Positions 12,985 through 25,629 are shown, numbered from the stretch's first letter. The stretch is 64,000 bases of DNA from Citrus sinensis (GCF_022201045.2 NC_068558.1:41559501-41623500); one strand, 5' to 3'. The notes: generated by a model not told the origin, from the sequence alone. Numbers and translations are program-made.

Positions 12985-13890
12985 AAGCTACAATGGCCAG
13001 AGTAAAATCTGAACAAAGTTACCAACCATGATGCACAAGGACCCACCAAAACATAAGAGATGATGTATACCCATTTCGGCAACAGTGCTCCAAGAGGGTG
13101 TGCCAAGGGTTTCATAAGCAGCAATAGCGGTGATTTTACCACCCGCGTCAACGCTGGAAACCCTTCTCAAGATTCCGAAGGAACGCCATTGTTCCAAGAT
13201 ATCTAATTCTTGAAATCCTATCCCATGCTTCAATCCACTTGAAAAGGGGTCCGCAAAGGCGGGAGGCAGTTGCCTTCAGGAGAGGTACATAAACATTCTT
13301 ATAGAGATCATAAAACCCAATTATTACAGTTATGAGTGAGATTAATTAATGTATAAAAGATTCTGAACAGAGGCGGCATCCAGGGACTGTATATATACTT
13401 TACAGAGCACTGCGTATGATGGAAGAAAGATGACTCAAGAGGGGAGGCCCGCTTCAGTTAAAGTAAGAAGCTTCAAATCAGAAGTGATTATCTGCTGCAA
13501 TTCAAAAGGAAGATCCCTGTTGTTTTCCATAAGGAGTAGAAAGGAGTAACCATACTCTGTGGACTCAACATTATTATATATTACTATATTTCGTCCTCTC
13601 TTCCCATTTGTTGATTCTTTCACCAGATTCTCCGCATTAAGTACGTCCTTGGGGTCCGCTGGACATTCTCTAACATCAAAGAATTCATCTTCTGAAAACA
13701 GCTTGGCTTGAGATGCGTCACCAAACGACTGTTCTTTAGAAGCGACGGTAATTCCACGTGAACGATGAGGAGGAATTTTGTCGTGTAGAAGGACTAGATT
13801 ACGCTGTAGCGACAGCATTTCGTAGTGGGTGCCTGAGAACCATGATGTTACAGAGCTCAATGCCTGACTGATATTGTTAAAAATTCCCAT
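12985..13890 (-). CDS. Unrecognised two-exon gene or gene fragment
   Basis: An ORF runs from an ATG at 13890 to a stop at 13435 (151 aa, MGIFNNISQALSSVTSWFSG at the start, ending LTLTEAGLPS). Further down the same strand, 13280-12985 is open and reads QLPPAFADPFSSGLKHG, then ILRRVSSVDAGGK and a hydrophobic tail (MGIHHLLCFGGSLCIMV). The two pieces may be exons of one gene or fragments of a pseudogene; no splice junction joins them cleanly past the first stop. I do not recognise the family. Codon composition is more protein-like than in surrounding DNA, which is the main support. Confidence 0.3.
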
Positions 13891-16071
13891 TTTCTCGAAG
13901 CTTTCACTTCTAAAGCAAAGGATGCATCAATCTGTTGGCAGCATTACCAAATAAAGCAAGGTAAATGAATGGTTAATCAAGCACACATGAGAAGGACGAC
14001 TTTCTTTCTGCAGATAAGTAGTGAAGGCATACTATAGGCACTTCAAAGGAACGACACCCTGCATTTGGAATGTACACTCAAGTTTGAACACGTGTTTTCA
14101 GATGGGTAGAGTTTACGTTCTTTATATACCATTTCTGTGGTTGAATCTATACAAAAATATTCTATATACTAATGCTAGTTCTTGTTAATTAATTGTGGAG
14201 ATGGTAGCAATTCAGCATGTATATATGAGTACCTGAAGTTCATTCGAATAGTTCATACCGCGTACATTTTTCTATGCAACTTCGAACACAATAAGGCCAT
14301 GTAAGTCCTCATATAAGTTCATTAAAAAAGAACAAGCCTTCTCTGTCAGACTGGCCAGGTTAAATATGACATTCAACCACTTGTAAATTTTTTTACTTTC
14401 ATGGCTGGAAGAGCTGCAACTGCACTCGTGCACGAAGTTCTGGTGTTTCTGAAAGGTGACATCCTGCTGTACTGAAAAGAGGGAGGGGGGGGGGGGGGAA
14501 TGGGACTCAAAATCAGCATGATGCGGAGTCCCACTTCTCAAAGACAACGTGCAAACACCAAATCTTAGTGATCGTGAGAGGCTGATCGTGAATGTTTATT
14601 CTTCCACCAGGATCAGAAACTCAAGGCTAATGGGGGGCAAAGTACACGAATGCTCGTGACAAGGAAGATTGAACATCTCTGCAGCAAATGAAACAAAGTG
14701 ATCCAAAACATCAAACATCTGAAGTCATCAAAATGATAATATACTAATGAGCACCTGCAAAAATATCTATGCAACGTTTTCAGTAATACTATGTCTGCTC
14801 AGGGAAAAGCGACATTGGAGAAATTGGATAAATGAAACAAACCAGCCCGAAGAGCAAAATCTTTTTATTATTCAGAAAAGAAAACTTCAAAATTTCTTTA
14901 ATTAACGCTCCCCTTCGAACATAACAAAGGATCAAAGACGCTGCTATATGCTGCAGTCCAAGGTATCACATTATCGAAATTCGGGCAGGATTAGGACTCT
15001 AGAATCTGAAAACACTGTGGTATCCTATTATAACTTCTTTTCAACGAGGGAAACTTCTACCTGAGACCAATTTGACTGGCCACTGTAATTTCTCCTATTT
15101 AACATCAACAATAAGTTTAATTGACTCGGTCGTACTTTTTCTATCAATTAAATGGCCAAATTTCTATACAAGGGATAAAAAAGATGAAGAAGAGAGTCCA
15201 TTTCCAGTAAATTTTGAATCTTCTAATTGCCTCCTGTACCCCTCCGGTAAAATCCGAACTTATAACGCCAAAATTGGAAGAACTGCCTTGGAAAATCTGA
15301 TCTGTTTGCAGAGTTAGCCTAATAAATAAATATATAAATTAACTAATTAGTTAATTAATTAATAAAGATGAAAAATAAAAAAATCTTTATTTGAAAATTT
15401 GAGAATATTGACTAAGCATGAGAAAAAAAAAGGGGAAAGAATACGAAAAGAAATTATTGGCGAAAGTCAGGTGCTCGAAATGGAAACGAGAGAAGAGGGA
15501 AGAAGAGAGGTCGAGACCGGAGAACAGAGGGGCAGAATGGTCATTGTGTTGTTAGCTGGTGCCGCCAAATTTAGAATGAACATGAAGACGCCACCTGAGG
15601 AGCGGTCGTTTTTACCGTCACTAAATATTAAAGCAGAGTATAACTATATAAAAACACGATATACTTCCTCTGCTGCTCAAACTGATCATTCCCTTTTGTT
15701 CAAATGATAAAAGCTCAAACTTCAAATTTGAAAATGAATTTAGTTACTGTGGGTGATCAAAGATAAGGCGCCTGAAATTAGATATCTTGGAATTTTTTTT
15801 TTAATATTACTTTACATAGAAATTTAACCGATAAATACATGAGAAGAAGCCGCTCCCAAGCCCTAAAGAAGGGAACAAAAAATATTTTCATTTCCAAATA
15901 TAAGGTGAGAATGTATCATTCAACCAATAAATGGTTTGTTAAGATATTATGATTTATGAAAGATAGAAAATGGAATTGATTTAGGAAATTTGGCCAAGTT
16001 TAATTTTAAAAAGAAAAAAAGAAATCTTTTTTTTAATGACTCAGGCATTGAAATTGAATTTATTTGGTATA
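13891..16071. other. Intergenic region left of the retrotransposon nest
   Basis: No supported gene. A G-rich run lies at about 14482-14500 inside a small minus-strand ORF (14272-14547) with no known motif. An (ATTA)n-like tract occurs near 15330-15365. The stretch 15400-15700 is purine-rich and unusually open but shows no family signature. Confidence 0.4.
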
Positions 16072-16076
16072 ATTTC

Positions 16077-16751
16077 TATTTGAGGGAAATACTCCGACGA
16101 GACCAAACGTGATGAGCAGATGTTTGGTGGCAGAAGTCTGCGAGCAGGTGTGTCCTGTAAGAGCCAGGTAACAGGGGCAGGAATATTCTGCTCATCCACG
16201 AGCAGGTTATCCGCGAGGCCAATTTCCTGTAAGAAGCATAAAGCCATTCCTACTGTATTCTCGCTAAGGGTTTATTCGAGGAGACCCAGTCAACGACAGT
16301 TGGCAAGGCATGCTCTCCAGCCCGAGAATCTAGGCACGAAGGCCACGCAACCACCCACGACTACGGAAATGAGGAATCCACGTTCGAGAGGTGGGAGGAT
16401 AACGGGCGTAGACTGTGGAAAACTGGGATTCAGAGGAAGCCTATAAAAAGGTAGCCAACGAAGGTAAAAGGGTTAGCAATTTTGAGACTAGAAGAGAGAT
16501 AAAAGCCATTCTAAAAGAGAGAAAACAACCTAACAGCCATAAGATTTGTGGCAAGCGTTCCCCGAACCTTCATATCTGACTTGAGCGTCGGAGGGTTTGC
16601 GTCGGAAAAACAACCGGCGTACTCTGACCTGTCTGTGTGCGCAGGAACCACTGGAGAAGAAACTTTACGAGGAGAAATCTTGGTCGTGGTGAAGTTGATC
16701 GAGCAGAGACCCTGGTCGTAGAACGAGGACAACCAGAATCTCGCATCAACA
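16077..16751 (+). repeat. 5' LTR of the Tat-lineage element
   Basis: 675 bp, paired with 33661-34335 and ending in the same CATCAACA. It contains a TATA-like CTATAAAAAGG at about 16441-16451. The first bases read TATTTGAGG against TGTTTGAAGG in the partner. Confidence 0.9.
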
Positions 16752-16754
16752 TTT

Positions 16755-16772
16755 TGGCGCCGTCTGTGGGGA
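16755..16772 (+). other. Primer binding site of the Tat-lineage element
   Basis: TGGCGCCGTCTGTGGGGA lies three bases after the 5' LTR. TGGCGCCG-type sites are common in Tat and Athila elements and are usually ascribed to an aspartate tRNA. Confidence 0.7.
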
Positions 16773-17400
16773 GCTGAGCAAAAAGCTTATTTTGATAGCA
16801 AGAAGAGAAGGGAAAGAGCTGAAAAGCATGAAGCAGGGAGAGCAAGAAACCCTTCGGGAATTCATCAAGAGGTTTCATCGTGTTGTCCTCGACTTGGGAG
16901 CATTCAACCACCCTCAGGCGTTAAGGGGATTGAAAGAAGGGGTGAAGATAGGAAGGTTGTGGTACAAGAACGGATGACAAGAACCTGTAGAGGATCTGGA
17001 AACAGTAAGCCTGGGACCAGAGAATCCGGGAAAGACGATCAGAATCGGGTCGAGACTTAAGGGAGAGCAAAAGCAGGAGTTGGTGAAATGCTTACAGGCT
17101 CATGCAGATGTGTTTGCTTGAACACACGAAGACATGCCAGGGATTGACCCTGAGGTAGCATGTCAAAAGTTGGCAATAAAGAAAGGTGCTCGGGCAGTAC
17201 GGCAGAAGAGGGGGTGCTTCAACCAGGAGAGGTATGAGGCCATAAATGGCGAGGTGGAGAAGCTCTTGAGAGTAGGGTTCATTCGGGAAGTCAATTACCC
17301 TGAATGGATATCGAATGTGGTGTTGGTAAAAAAAGCAAATGGCAAGTGGAGGATGTGTGTGGACTTCACAGACCTTAACAAGGCGTGCCCAAAAGACAGC
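16773..17400 (+). pseudogene. gag remnant and start of reverse transcriptase (Tat element, left of the nested insertion)
   Basis: A short gag-like stretch (EQETLREFIKRFHRVVLDLG) is followed closely by the N-terminal part of reverse transcriptase (GFIREVNYPEWISNVVLVKK, then WRMCVDFTDLNKACPKDS). The coding sequence stops at the target site of the nested element and resumes at 29933. It is a fossil, much shorter than a full gag plus protease region. Confidence 0.8.
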
Positions 17401-18784
17401 TGTTGAGTATTAGAAAATGCATATTTATAAAGGAGAAAACCGTTATTTTACATTTTAAGTCTTACTAACAACCCTTACTTTTATATATTTAACCTTCTTG
17501 TGATTTAATTACATGTGTTTTATTTTAATTAAGTATTTTATGTATTTTAGGGGCATTATAGTCATTTCACAATAAAGGAGAGATCAGACGGCAAAACGGA
17601 CATCACTTTTGAACTCAGGACGGTCGAAAACCTTAGGAGGAGCATAAAAGGAAAAATGACACTATTCACATGTACGGTACTATTCACGTGTACGGTACTG
17701 TATACGTTACTGTTCACGACACTGTTCACATAGACGGATGATGACGTGGCATTGACCGATGATGTGGCATTGACTGATGAGGTGTCACGATCCTGTTGGA
17801 CTAAAATTCTTATGTACTGTTGATGGTGACGTGGCAGCATATCAGTGGACGAAAAATCTCGCGTACGGTGCATGCATCACACAGGATTATTTTCAACCAA
17901 ACCGCGTTACTGTTCATCCGGGTCAAACCGCGTTACTGTTCAAAGTCGGGTCAAACCGTGTTACTGTTCATCCGCGTGGTCAAACCGTGGACTGTTGACT
18001 GATGACGTGGCGCAATCCTGAGCGTCCAAACTATTTTTAATCCGATGGCCATGATTTACTCCATGTATCTATAAAAAGGGGGCCTCCCCCCCCTAATTTG
18101 ATATCTCTGAATCCATTTTTGGGATCCATTTTCTGTAATTCCTTCTCCATCTTGTATTTTCTTCGTATTTTAATAAATTTCCATTTTGCCCCTAGTTCAA
18201 TTATGAGTGGCTAATTTTCTTTCAAGCTTGGGTTGAAGGTGAAGTCTCAACATGTGTCATGGGCTTAATTTGGTAAATTTATTTTCTCTTCCCCTCTAAT
18301 TTTTGTGGATGTTTTGACTTCTCGTCGACAAATAATAATAGTCTTGTCTAGATACCGCCTTGGTTACACCGGCTCTCTAGTATAAGGTTATTATTATTTG
18401 GCACGATAAGCCCTTAGCACCATATTGATTAGAGCGTGGTTCATGAGGTGTGGATTCCCCCCTCATGATTTAATTGGCATTAATACGGATTATTTAGCCC
18501 ATGATGCATGTTGATACGGATCCAGATACCCAAGTACGTCATTTCAATAGAATTCTCTTCAATTCATTCTCGCCATTTCAATTCCAGTTTTAGAATTTAT
18601 TCTCGCCATTTTAATTTAAGTTTTAGCATATTCCAAATCATTTCCACCATAAATCCAATCACCCATTTACAAAATTAATTCTACACAATTAAAATCCACC
18701 TCCTCGTGGGATCGACACTCGTCACCATAGATCTATACTACAATAGATTCGTGCGCTTGCGAGTACATTAAAATTTGCACAACA
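17401..18784 (+). repeat. 5' LTR of the Athila-lineage element
   Basis: 1384 bp, beginning TGTTGAG and ending CACAACA. A TATA box (TATAAAAA) lies at 18070-18077. Upstream is a block of short repeats rich in TTACTGTTCA and GACGTGGCA motifs. Three TGACGTGG sites (17742, 17827 and 18003) match bZIP-type binding motifs, which suggests stress- or hormone-linked transcription (inference). AATAAA near 18170 may serve as the poly(A) signal. Confidence 0.92.
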
Positions 18785-18790
18785 AGTTTT

Positions 18791-18808
18791 TGGCGCCGTT
18801 GCCGGGGA
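18791..18808 (+). other. Primer binding site of the Athila-lineage element
   Basis: TGGCGCCGTTGCCGGGGA, six bases after the LTR, is the primer site typical of Athila and related Ty3/gypsy elements. Confidence 0.85.
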
Positions 18809-19149
18809 GGTAAGTAATTTTAATTCATAGAATTAATTTTTGTGAATAATTTCTTTTATTTGTTTTCTTGTATTTTTTTTTATTATTAAAAAAAAAAAGT
18901 GAATCTACATTTAAAGGTTAGTATTTCTTTTCTTTTTCTCTTCTTTAAAATTTTGTAATTTAATTTTCCATTTATTTTTCTTTGTAATTTTTTTTGTTTA
19001 TCTTATTAATTTAATTTTTAGTTAATTTCTTTCACGTATTTATTTTTGTGTATTTTTATAGAAAGGTTGTAATAGCGCAATAAGGTTAGTATCGTAATTT
19101 CTCCCTCTTCTTTATTTTTATTTGTTTTGTTCCCATCTTTATTTTTGTT
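18809..19149 (+). other. Leader between primer site and gag-pol
   Basis: About 340 bases of T-rich leader with no ORF of note; a normal untranslated leader for this lineage. Confidence 0.6.
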
Positions 19150-22100
19150 TTGTTTGCATCTTTATTTTTATTTTATTTATTTTGCATGCATGGTCGTAGG
19201 TCATTATTACCTAATCTTGAACCTATAGACCTTGAATTAGAAAAAACACTTCGCACACACAAACACGTTAAAAATAAAATGGATTTACAAGCACCACAGG
19301 AGAGGCCATTTAAGGACTATTTTAGTCCCTTAGCTAATTTGAGCACGTCATGCATAAGATACCCAAATGTAGCTGCTAGGAGTTTTGAATTAAAACCTAG
19401 TGTGTTAAATTGTCTCCCTACATTTTATGGCCTAGAAAATGAGGATCCATATAATCATTTGAATGATTTTCATGCCATTTGTCAAACATTCAAATATGAG
19501 AATTTTTCAGATGATGATGTTAAACTTAGACTATTCCCATTTTCTTTAAAAGATAGAGCTCGTTCATGGCTTAATACATTGCCTGCTAATAGCATTGCAT
19601 CATGGGAACAAATGGTTACAAAATTTTTAAATAAATATTTCCCAGTGCATAAAACCAATGCTATTCGCAGGGAAATCTCGGAGTTTACCCAGAAAGATGA
19701 CGAGCAATTTTTCGAAACATGGGAGCGATTCAATGGGCTACTCTTGAAGTGTCCACATCATGGGTACGAGAAATGGCACCAATGCCAATACTTTTTGGAG
19801 GGATTATTGCCGAATGTGCAAGAATGGCTAATGGCAACGAGTGGAGGAGAGCTAATGTCAAAAAGTGCATCAGAGATTTGGGAATTCTTCCAGCGACAAG
19901 CAGATAATTCCCAACAACGGAGTCGATCACTCAGGACTACTAGAAGAATTAAAGGAGTGAATGAGGTTCAAATTGGCGAATCAAGTTCAGAAATTAAAGA
20001 AGTCAAAGCGATAATTGAAGGTCTCTCTCGACAAATAGCATCATTATCGACTGCTAAATCAACAGAGCCACATGACCATGACTCATACTCAGATCAAGCC
20101 AATGCCATAGGTGTAATGAGAAAGCCATCAAATTACAACCCATACTCCAACACATATAACCCTGGATGGAGAGACCACCCCAATTTTTCATGGTCTCAAG
20201 GATTCCAACAGAATGGACCAACAGCTCCAGCTCCACCAATTCCACAAAATCCTCAAGCCTCTCAGCCCCCATTTAGACCATTCAATCAGAATCAGAACTA
20301 CTCTCAACCCAGACCATGGGAGGATGCATTCCAAAATTTCAAGAATGTTACTCACTCCACGATTGAGCAACAGAACCGCACCATTGATGGACTACGAAAT
20401 GAGTTGAGAGCGGGCTTCAACTCACAAGCCCAATCAGTTTCAAGCCTCGAGAAGATGGTGGGACAACTCGCTTCTTCAGTTCAGACCTTGGCAATGACTG
20501 TTGAGAAAGGAAAATTTCCAAGTCAACCAGTGCCTAATCCTAAAGGAGTGCATGAAGCGAGTACTAGTTCACCACAGCAACATGGAGAGGTCAAAGCAGT
20601 AATGACCTTGCGAAAAGGAAAGGAAGTCGACAACAAAGTGGAGATGCTGGTGACAAAAGAAAATCAAATTGTACCTGTGAATGTTGAAGACTCATCACCG
20701 GAGGAGAAAGAAGAAACCAACCCACGAGAATACGTTCCGAAAGCTCCATTTCCTCAAAGGTTAGCGAAAGGAAAGAAGGGAAAATCCACAGGTGAGATTC
20801 TCGAAATCTTCAAACAGGTAAGTGTTAATATCCCTTTGCTTGATGCTATTAAACAAGTTCCATCTTATGCCAAGTTTCTTAAAGACCTTTGTACTAAAAA
20901 GAGAAATATGCATGTTCAAAAGAAGGCATTTTTAACAGAAAACGTTAGTTCTATACTCCAACATAAAATTCCTTTAAAATGCAAAGACCCTGGCTCCCCC
21001 ACTATCTCATGTAGTATAGGGAACCACACAATTGAGAATGCTTTGTTGGATTTAGGAGCTAGTGTAAATCTTTTGCCTTACTCTGTATTCGTGAAACTTG
21101 GACTGGGAGAATTACACCCAACTCCAGTGGTGTTACAGCTTGCAGATCGGTCCACGAAAATACCTCGTGGTATTGTGGAGGACGTGCTTATCCAGGTAGA
21201 CAAGTTTTATTTTCCTGTTGATTTCATTGTAATTGACACTCAACCAATACAGGATTCAAGGAAGCACATCCCCATTATTCTAGGCCGACCTTTCTTGGCA
21301 ACTGCGGATGCTCACATTCAATGCAGGACTGGAAATATGCAGTTGTCCTTCGGCAACATGACTATGGAACTGAACATCTTCAACATTGCCAAACAACCTC
21401 ACAATGCAGATGATGGAATTGTTGATGTGGATTTAATTGAAGCATTAGTTGATGATACTTTTGTTTCAAACCTTAGTGATGATCCTTTACAAACATGTTT
21501 AACTCACTTTGGTTTTGATTTTGATATTGACAGATCGGTTGATGAGGTCAACGCCCTGCTTGACTCAGCACCATCTATGGACACTAATAAATGGAAGTCA
21601 AGAGTTGAACAACTAGCACCATCAGAGAAGAAACTCATCCCATCATCAGAATCACCACCGAAACTCGAGCTCAAACCATTACCCAACACATTGGAATATG
21701 CATTTTTGGGAGAAGAAAGTACTCTACCGGTAATCATCTCATCATCCCTCAATGACGAACAAAAAGGTAAGTTGTTGGATGTTTTAAAAGAGCACAAAGG
21801 AGCATTAGGATGGACCATAGCAGACATCAAAGGTATAAATCCAGTAGACTGCATGCATTACATTCACCTTGATGAAAATGCTAAATCTACTAGGGAAATG
21901 CAACGTCGGTTAAATCCTAATATGAAAGAAGTTGTTAGAATTGAAGTCCTTAAGCTATTAGATGCAGGTATCATTTACCCAATTTCTGATAGTTCATGGG
22001 TCAGTCCTGTACAAGTTGTCCCCAAAAAGTCAGGAGTCACAGTAGTTACGAATGCAGATAATGAATTGATACCCACTAGAGTAACTACAGGGTGGCGTGT

Positions 22101-24567
22101 ATGCATCGATTATAGGAAATTGAATTCTGTCACACGTAAAGACCATTTTCCTTTACCATTTATTGATCAAATGCTTGATAGATTAGCAGGCCATGAATTT
22201 TATTGCTTTCTAGATGGCTACTCAGGATATAATCAGATCCCCATAGCACCAAAAGATCAAGAGAAAACTACTTTCACTTGCCCTTTTGGCACATTTGCAT
22301 ATAGGAGAATGCCATTTGGATTATGTAATGCACCTGCTACATTTCAACGATGTATGTTGAGCATTTTTTCTGATATGGTTGAACGATTCCTTGAAGTCTT
22401 TATGGATGACTTTTCTGTCTTTGGTGACTCGTTTGATCAATGTTTACATCATCTAACGCTAGTTCTGCAGAGATGTACCGAGAAGAGCTTAGTCTTAAAT
22501 TGGGAGAAGTGCCATTTTATGGTAAAACAAGGTATTGTTCTCGGTCACATCATTTCGAGCAAAGGTATTGAGGTTGACAAAGCCAAGGTGGATCTCATTT
22601 CTAATCTCCCTCCACCTAAAACAGTCAGAGAAGTAAGATCTTTCCTTGGGCATGCTGGTTTCTATAGACGTTTCATTAAAGATTTTAGCAAAGTTTCTAG
22701 ACCCTTATGCAATTTACTTGCTAAGGATGTACCTTTTATCTTTAATGATTCATGTCTTATGGCTTTTGAAAAATTAAAGCAATTGTTGACATCATCACCC
22801 ATCATTCAGGCCCCAAACTGGAGCTTACCATTTGAGCTTATGTGTGATGCATCTGATTATGCAGTAGGAGCAGTTTTAGGACAAAGAGTTGATCGAATTC
22901 CTCATGTTATTTACTATGCTAGTATGACATTGAATGATGCACAGTTGAACTATTCAACTACTGAAAAAGAAATGCTAGCAGTAGTGTTTGCATTGGAAAA
23001 ATTTCGATCTTATCTCATTGGTTGTAAAATAATTATATTCACAGATCATGCTGCTCTTAAATATCTTCTCACAAAGAAAGATGCAAAAGCCAGACTAATT
23101 CGTTGGGTGTTACTTTTGCAGGAATTTGACTTGGAATTCAAAGATAAAAAAGGGATAGAAAATGTTGTGGCGGACCACCTCTCTCGTCTCCATTTTGACA
23201 CAATTATAGAACAATTACCATTAAATGAGTCATTTCCAGATGAACAATTAATGAGTGTGGAAGTATTACCTTGGTATGCTGATATAGTTAATTATCTTGT
23301 TACAGGTAAACTTCCAGAGCATTGGACCAAGCAAGACAAGGCTAAATTCTTTGCAGAGATAAAGAATTTCTTTTGGGATGACCCGTATTTGTTCAAGTAT
23401 TGTGCGGATCAAATTGTTAGACGATGTGTCCCAGAAAGTGAAATTCAGAATATCCTTTCATTCTGCCATGAACAAGCTTGTGGAGGCCATTTCAGTGCTA
23501 AGAAGACAGCGACTAAAGTTTTACAATGTGGTTTCTATTGGCCATCTATATTTCGAGACGCTTACACTTTCTGTTCTTCATGTGATAGGTGTCAACGAAT
23601 GGGAAGCATTACACGAAGGAACATGATGCCACTAAATCCAATTTTAGTGGTTGAGATTTTTGACGTATGGGGTATCGACTTCATGGGACCCTTTCCCCCT
23701 TCTTTTGGCCATCAATACATATTGGTTGCTGTTGACTACGTATCAAAATGGGTAGAAGCAATTCCATGTAGGACCAATGATCACAAGGTGGTGATAGCAT
23801 TTTTGAAAAGCAACATTGTTTCACGCTTTGGATTCCCTCGAGCGATAATCAGTGATGGTGGTGCCCACTTTTGTAACAAAGCATTCAAGGCTCTTTTGAC
23901 AAAGTATTCAATCACACACAAAGTGGCGACCCCGTATCATCCGCAAACCAGTGGCCAAGTTGAGATCTCCAATCGAGAAATAAAGCACATATTAGAAAAA
24001 ACGGTGAGGCCAGACAGAAAAGATTGGTCATTAAGACTTGATGATGCATTATGGGCATATAGAACGGCTTTCAAGACCCCAATTGGGATGTCACCCTACA
24101 GGCTAGTGTATGGAAAAGCTTGCCACCTACCTGTGGAACTCGAGCATCGTGCATATTGGGCCATCAAGAAATTCAACTTTGACATGCAGCAAGCCAGCTC
24201 AGAAAGAAGATTACAGCTGGCAGAACTTGAAGAAATTCGCAATGATGCATACGAAAATGCCAAAATTTACAAGCAACGAATGAAAGTCTTCCATGATAAG
24301 CAAATTATGAGAAAATCGTTCACTCCAGGTCAGAAAGTGCTTTTATTCAATTCTCGCTTGCACCTATTCCCAGGTAAGTTACGCTCTCGTTGGTCTGGTC
24401 CCTTTATTGTTCATACTGTTTTTCCACATGGGGCAATTGAAATTAAGGACCCAAAGAACGGTGTCACGTTTAAAGTTAATGGTCAAAGATTAAAGCCATA
24501 TCTAGAATACCAACCACGTGGAGAAGACACCGAAATAAATTTGAGTGACCCACCAGATTTGAATTGA
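19150..24567 (+). CDS. Athila-lineage gag-pol polyprotein
   Basis: One open frame of 1805 codons; translation may start at the ATG at 19150 or at 19186 ([13 protein letters not shown]). Parts in order: gag (about residues 40-500, with [20 protein letters not shown] and CPHHGYEKW), a Pro/Gln-rich linker, aspartic protease (about 610-730, [14 protein letters not shown]), reverse transcriptase (about 940-1160, [11 protein letters not shown] and FMDDFSVF), RNase H (about 1200-1330, [15 protein letters not shown]), integrase zinc finger (H-H-C-C around 1440-1480), integrase core (about 1505-1640, [25 protein letters not shown]) and a C-terminal tail. As in other Ty3/gypsy elements the polyprotein would make capsids, copy RNA and integrate. 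The frame looks whole. Confidence 0.95.
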   Translation: MFASLFLFYLFCMHGRRSLLPNLEPIDLELEKTLRTHKHVKNKMDLQAPQERPFKDYFSPLANLSTSCIRYPNVAARSFELKPSVLNCLPTFYGLENEDPYNHLNDFHAICQTFKYENFSDDDVKLRLFPFSLKDRARSWLNTLPANSIASWEQMVTKFLNKYFPVHKTNAIRREISEFTQKDDEQFFETWERFNGLLLKCPHHGYEKWHQCQYFLEGLLPNVQEWLMATSGGELMSKSASEIWEFFQRQADNSQQRSRSLRTTRRIKGVNEVQIGESSSEIKEVKAIIEGLSRQIASLSTAKSTEPHDHDSYSDQANAIGVMRKPSNYNPYSNTYNPGWRDHPNFSWSQGFQQNGPTAPAPPIPQNPQASQPPFRPFNQNQNYSQPRPWEDAFQNFKNVTHSTIEQQNRTIDGLRNELRAGFNSQAQSVSSLEKMVGQLASSVQTLAMTVEKGKFPSQPVPNPKGVHEASTSSPQQHGEVKAVMTLRKGKEVDNKVEMLVTKENQIVPVNVEDSSPEEKEETNPREYVPKAPFPQRLAKGKKGKSTGEILEIFKQVSVNIPLLDAIKQVPSYAKFLKDLCTKKRNMHVQKKAFLTENVSSILQHKIPLKCKDPGSPTISCSIGNHTIENALLDLGASVNLLPYSVFVKLGLGELHPTPVVLQLADRSTKIPRGIVEDVLIQVDKFYFPVDFIVIDTQPIQDSRKHIPIILGRPFLATADAHIQCRTGNMQLSFGNMTMELNIFNIAKQPHNADDGIVDVDLIEALVDDTFVSNLSDDPLQTCLTHFGFDFDIDRSVDEVNALLDSAPSMDTNKWKSRVEQLAPSEKKLIPSSESPPKLELKPLPNTLEYAFLGEESTLPVIISSSLNDEQKGKLLDVLKEHKGALGWTIADIKGINPVDCMHYIHLDENAKSTREMQRRLNPNMKEVVRIEVLKLLDAGIIYPISDSSWVSPVQVVPKKSGVTVVTNADNELIPTRVTTGWRVCIDYRKLNSVTRKDHFPLPFIDQMLDRLAGHEFYCFLDGYSGYNQIPIAPKDQEKTTFTCPFGTFAYRRMPFGLCNAPATFQRCMLSIFSDMVERFLEVFMDDFSVFGDSFDQCLHHLTLVLQRCTEKSLVLNWEKCHFMVKQGIVLGHIISSKGIEVDKAKVDLISNLPPPKTVREVRSFLGHAGFYRRFIKDFSKVSRPLCNLLAKDVPFIFNDSCLMAFEKLKQLLTSSPIIQAPNWSLPFELMCDASDYAVGAVLGQRVDRIPHVIYYASMTLNDAQLNYSTTEKEMLAVVFALEKFRSYLIGCKIIIFTDHAALKYLLTKKDAKARLIRWVLLLQEFDLEFKDKKGIENVVADHLSRLHFDTIIEQLPLNESFPDEQLMSVEVLPWYADIVNYLVTGKLPEHWTKQDKAKFFAEIKNFFWDDPYLFKYCADQIVRRCVPESEIQNILSFCHEQACGGHFSAKKTATKVLQCGFYWPSIFRDAYTFCSSCDRCQRMGSITRRNMMPLNPILVVEIFDVWGIDFMGPFPPSFGHQYILVAVDYVSKWVEAIPCRTNDHKVVIAFLKSNIVSRFGFPRAIISDGGAHFCNKAFKALLTKYSITHKVATPYHPQTSGQVEISNREIKHILEKTVRPDRKDWSLRLDDALWAYRTAFKTPIGMSPYRLVYGKACHLPVELEHRAYWAIKKFNFDMQQASSERRLQLAELEEIRNDAYENAKIYKQRMKVFHDKQIMRKSFTPGQKVLLFNSRLHLFPGKLRSRWSGPFIVHTVFPHGAIEIKDPKNGVTFKVNGQRLKPYLEYQPRGEDTEINLSDPPDLN

Positions 24568-24696
24568 TTTTTTTTTTCTTTCTTTTCGTTGATTTGATTT
24601 TGTTTTCTTTCTTTATATTATTCTTTTGCTAATTGAAATTGTTTTTGCATAAGTGTGTTTATTTTACCATTAAGTTTTCTCTTATCATTGTTAATC

Positions 24697-24930
24697 ATGA
24701 GTCTCATACTTAGGCCGTTCCTCCTGAACATTCTTAAACCACTTCAACGTGTCAAAACTCATCTCAAAAGGCAGATTCAATTTTGTAAAACACAACGCAT
24801 TTGGGCTCTACAACCACCAGAGTTAGTAGCCTATGTTGAGGGTTTAGAAAGCCAACTCAGAGACATTGAGAGAAGTGTTTACGACATCCAGTTGGAGCTT
24901 GAGGTAAATTCAATAAGAGGACGATTTTAA
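24697..24930 (+). CDS. Small ORF after gag-pol (hydrophobic N-terminus, helical C-terminus)
   Basis: An ORF that may start at 24655 or, more plausibly, at 24697. It has a short hydrophobic segment (LILRPFLLNILKPL), a basic stretch (RVKTHLKRQIQFCK) and a heptad-like acidic helix (VEGLESQLRDIERSVYDI). It sits about 130 bases after gag-pol. I do not recognise it; it could be a remnant of an env-like reading frame, a small accessory protein or chance. Confidence 0.35.
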   Translation: MSLILRPFLLNILKPLQRVKTHLKRQIQFCKTQRIWALQPPELVAYVEGLESQLRDIERSVYDIQLELEVNSIRGRF

Positions 24931-25071
24931 TTTTCTTTGTGTGTTTTAATTTGTTTTTCTGTTTGTGTGCTTTAGTTTGTTACCCCGGTGAAGTGGCGGA
25001 TAACGGTACTCCGTGACAATCAAGTCGGTTACTTCAGTTTCCTATAATAACTGATATTCTGAGGCGAAGGT

Positions 25072-25629
25072 ATGGACAGAAACGAGATTCTAACGAAGCT
25101 TCACAAGCGATTCCCTTCACTTCCTCAGAATGCCCTCCTTACGATCTATAAAGCTCGGTCCGAACGCATGCGATTACTCATGAGAAATAACATACCTGCT
25201 GACATCCGTTGGTTAATCGAGGCTAAAGTACGATCGGCAGGTGAGTTACCTCCAAAATTTATTGCATACATGCCTGGTTGTGGTAAAGGAAATTATGCAA
25301 GAAAACGACGAGCTCGAAGAATTTCTGTTGCTTGTCATAAGTGTGCCAGAATGAGTTGCAATAAAAACCCATGTTCTTTAGGAATGATGTCTGATAACAG
25401 GGAAGATAAGATTCAATTCATTAGGGATGGCTTGAATAAGGAGTCATTGGATGATATCCTTTTGTCTCTTGAAACGCATCCCAGTGGATATGTGCAAGGA
25501 GCGATTCTCCAGTTATGGCCATTATTCCAGAAAGAGCATGCACGATATAGTCTCGGGAATCTGACTATAAACGACCCTGTTTGCCTGTTTATAAGAAAAC
25601 TGGATGGGAAGCCTATCCTCGACCCATAG
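25072..25629 (+). CDS. Cysteine-rich basic protein resembling carla/allexi/mandarivirus nucleic-acid-binding proteins
   Basis: 185 codons. The core (about residues 70-120) reads GKGNYARKRRARRIS followed by CHKCARMSCNKNPC and, after a gap, IQFIRDGL. This order, a basic YARKRRA run, a C-x2-C...C-x4-C zinc-finger-like cluster, then a short hydrophobic FI-x-x-G segment, is the layout of the cysteine-rich 3'-terminal proteins of carlaviruses, allexiviruses and mandariviruses. Those bind nucleic acid, and several act as silencing suppressors or enter the nucleus (known for the family). The spacing within the cysteine cluster is shorter here. The N-terminal 60 and C-terminal 60 residues are not recognised. 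The ORF lies between gag-pol and the LOG-like ORF in a young element. Origin by capture from a virus, or the reverse, is an inference. Confidence 0.6.
   Translation: MDRNEILTKLHKRFPSLPQNALLTIYKARSERMRLLMRNNIPADIRWLIEAKVRSAGELPPKFIAYMPGCGKGNYARKRRARRISVACHKCARMSCNKNPCSLGMMSDNREDKIQFIRDGLNKESLDDILLSLETHPSGYVQGAILQLWPLFQKEHARYSLGNLTINDPVCLFIRKLDGKPILDP

Noticed and set aside
15399-15707. 102-codon purine-rich ORF
   Set aside because: Composition-driven Glu/Arg/Lys run, no family signature or gene context.
17562-18002. ORFs repeated at 28710-29150
   Set aside because: They lie in the two LTRs of the same element and are duplicated with them; composed of LTR short repeats, no protein family.
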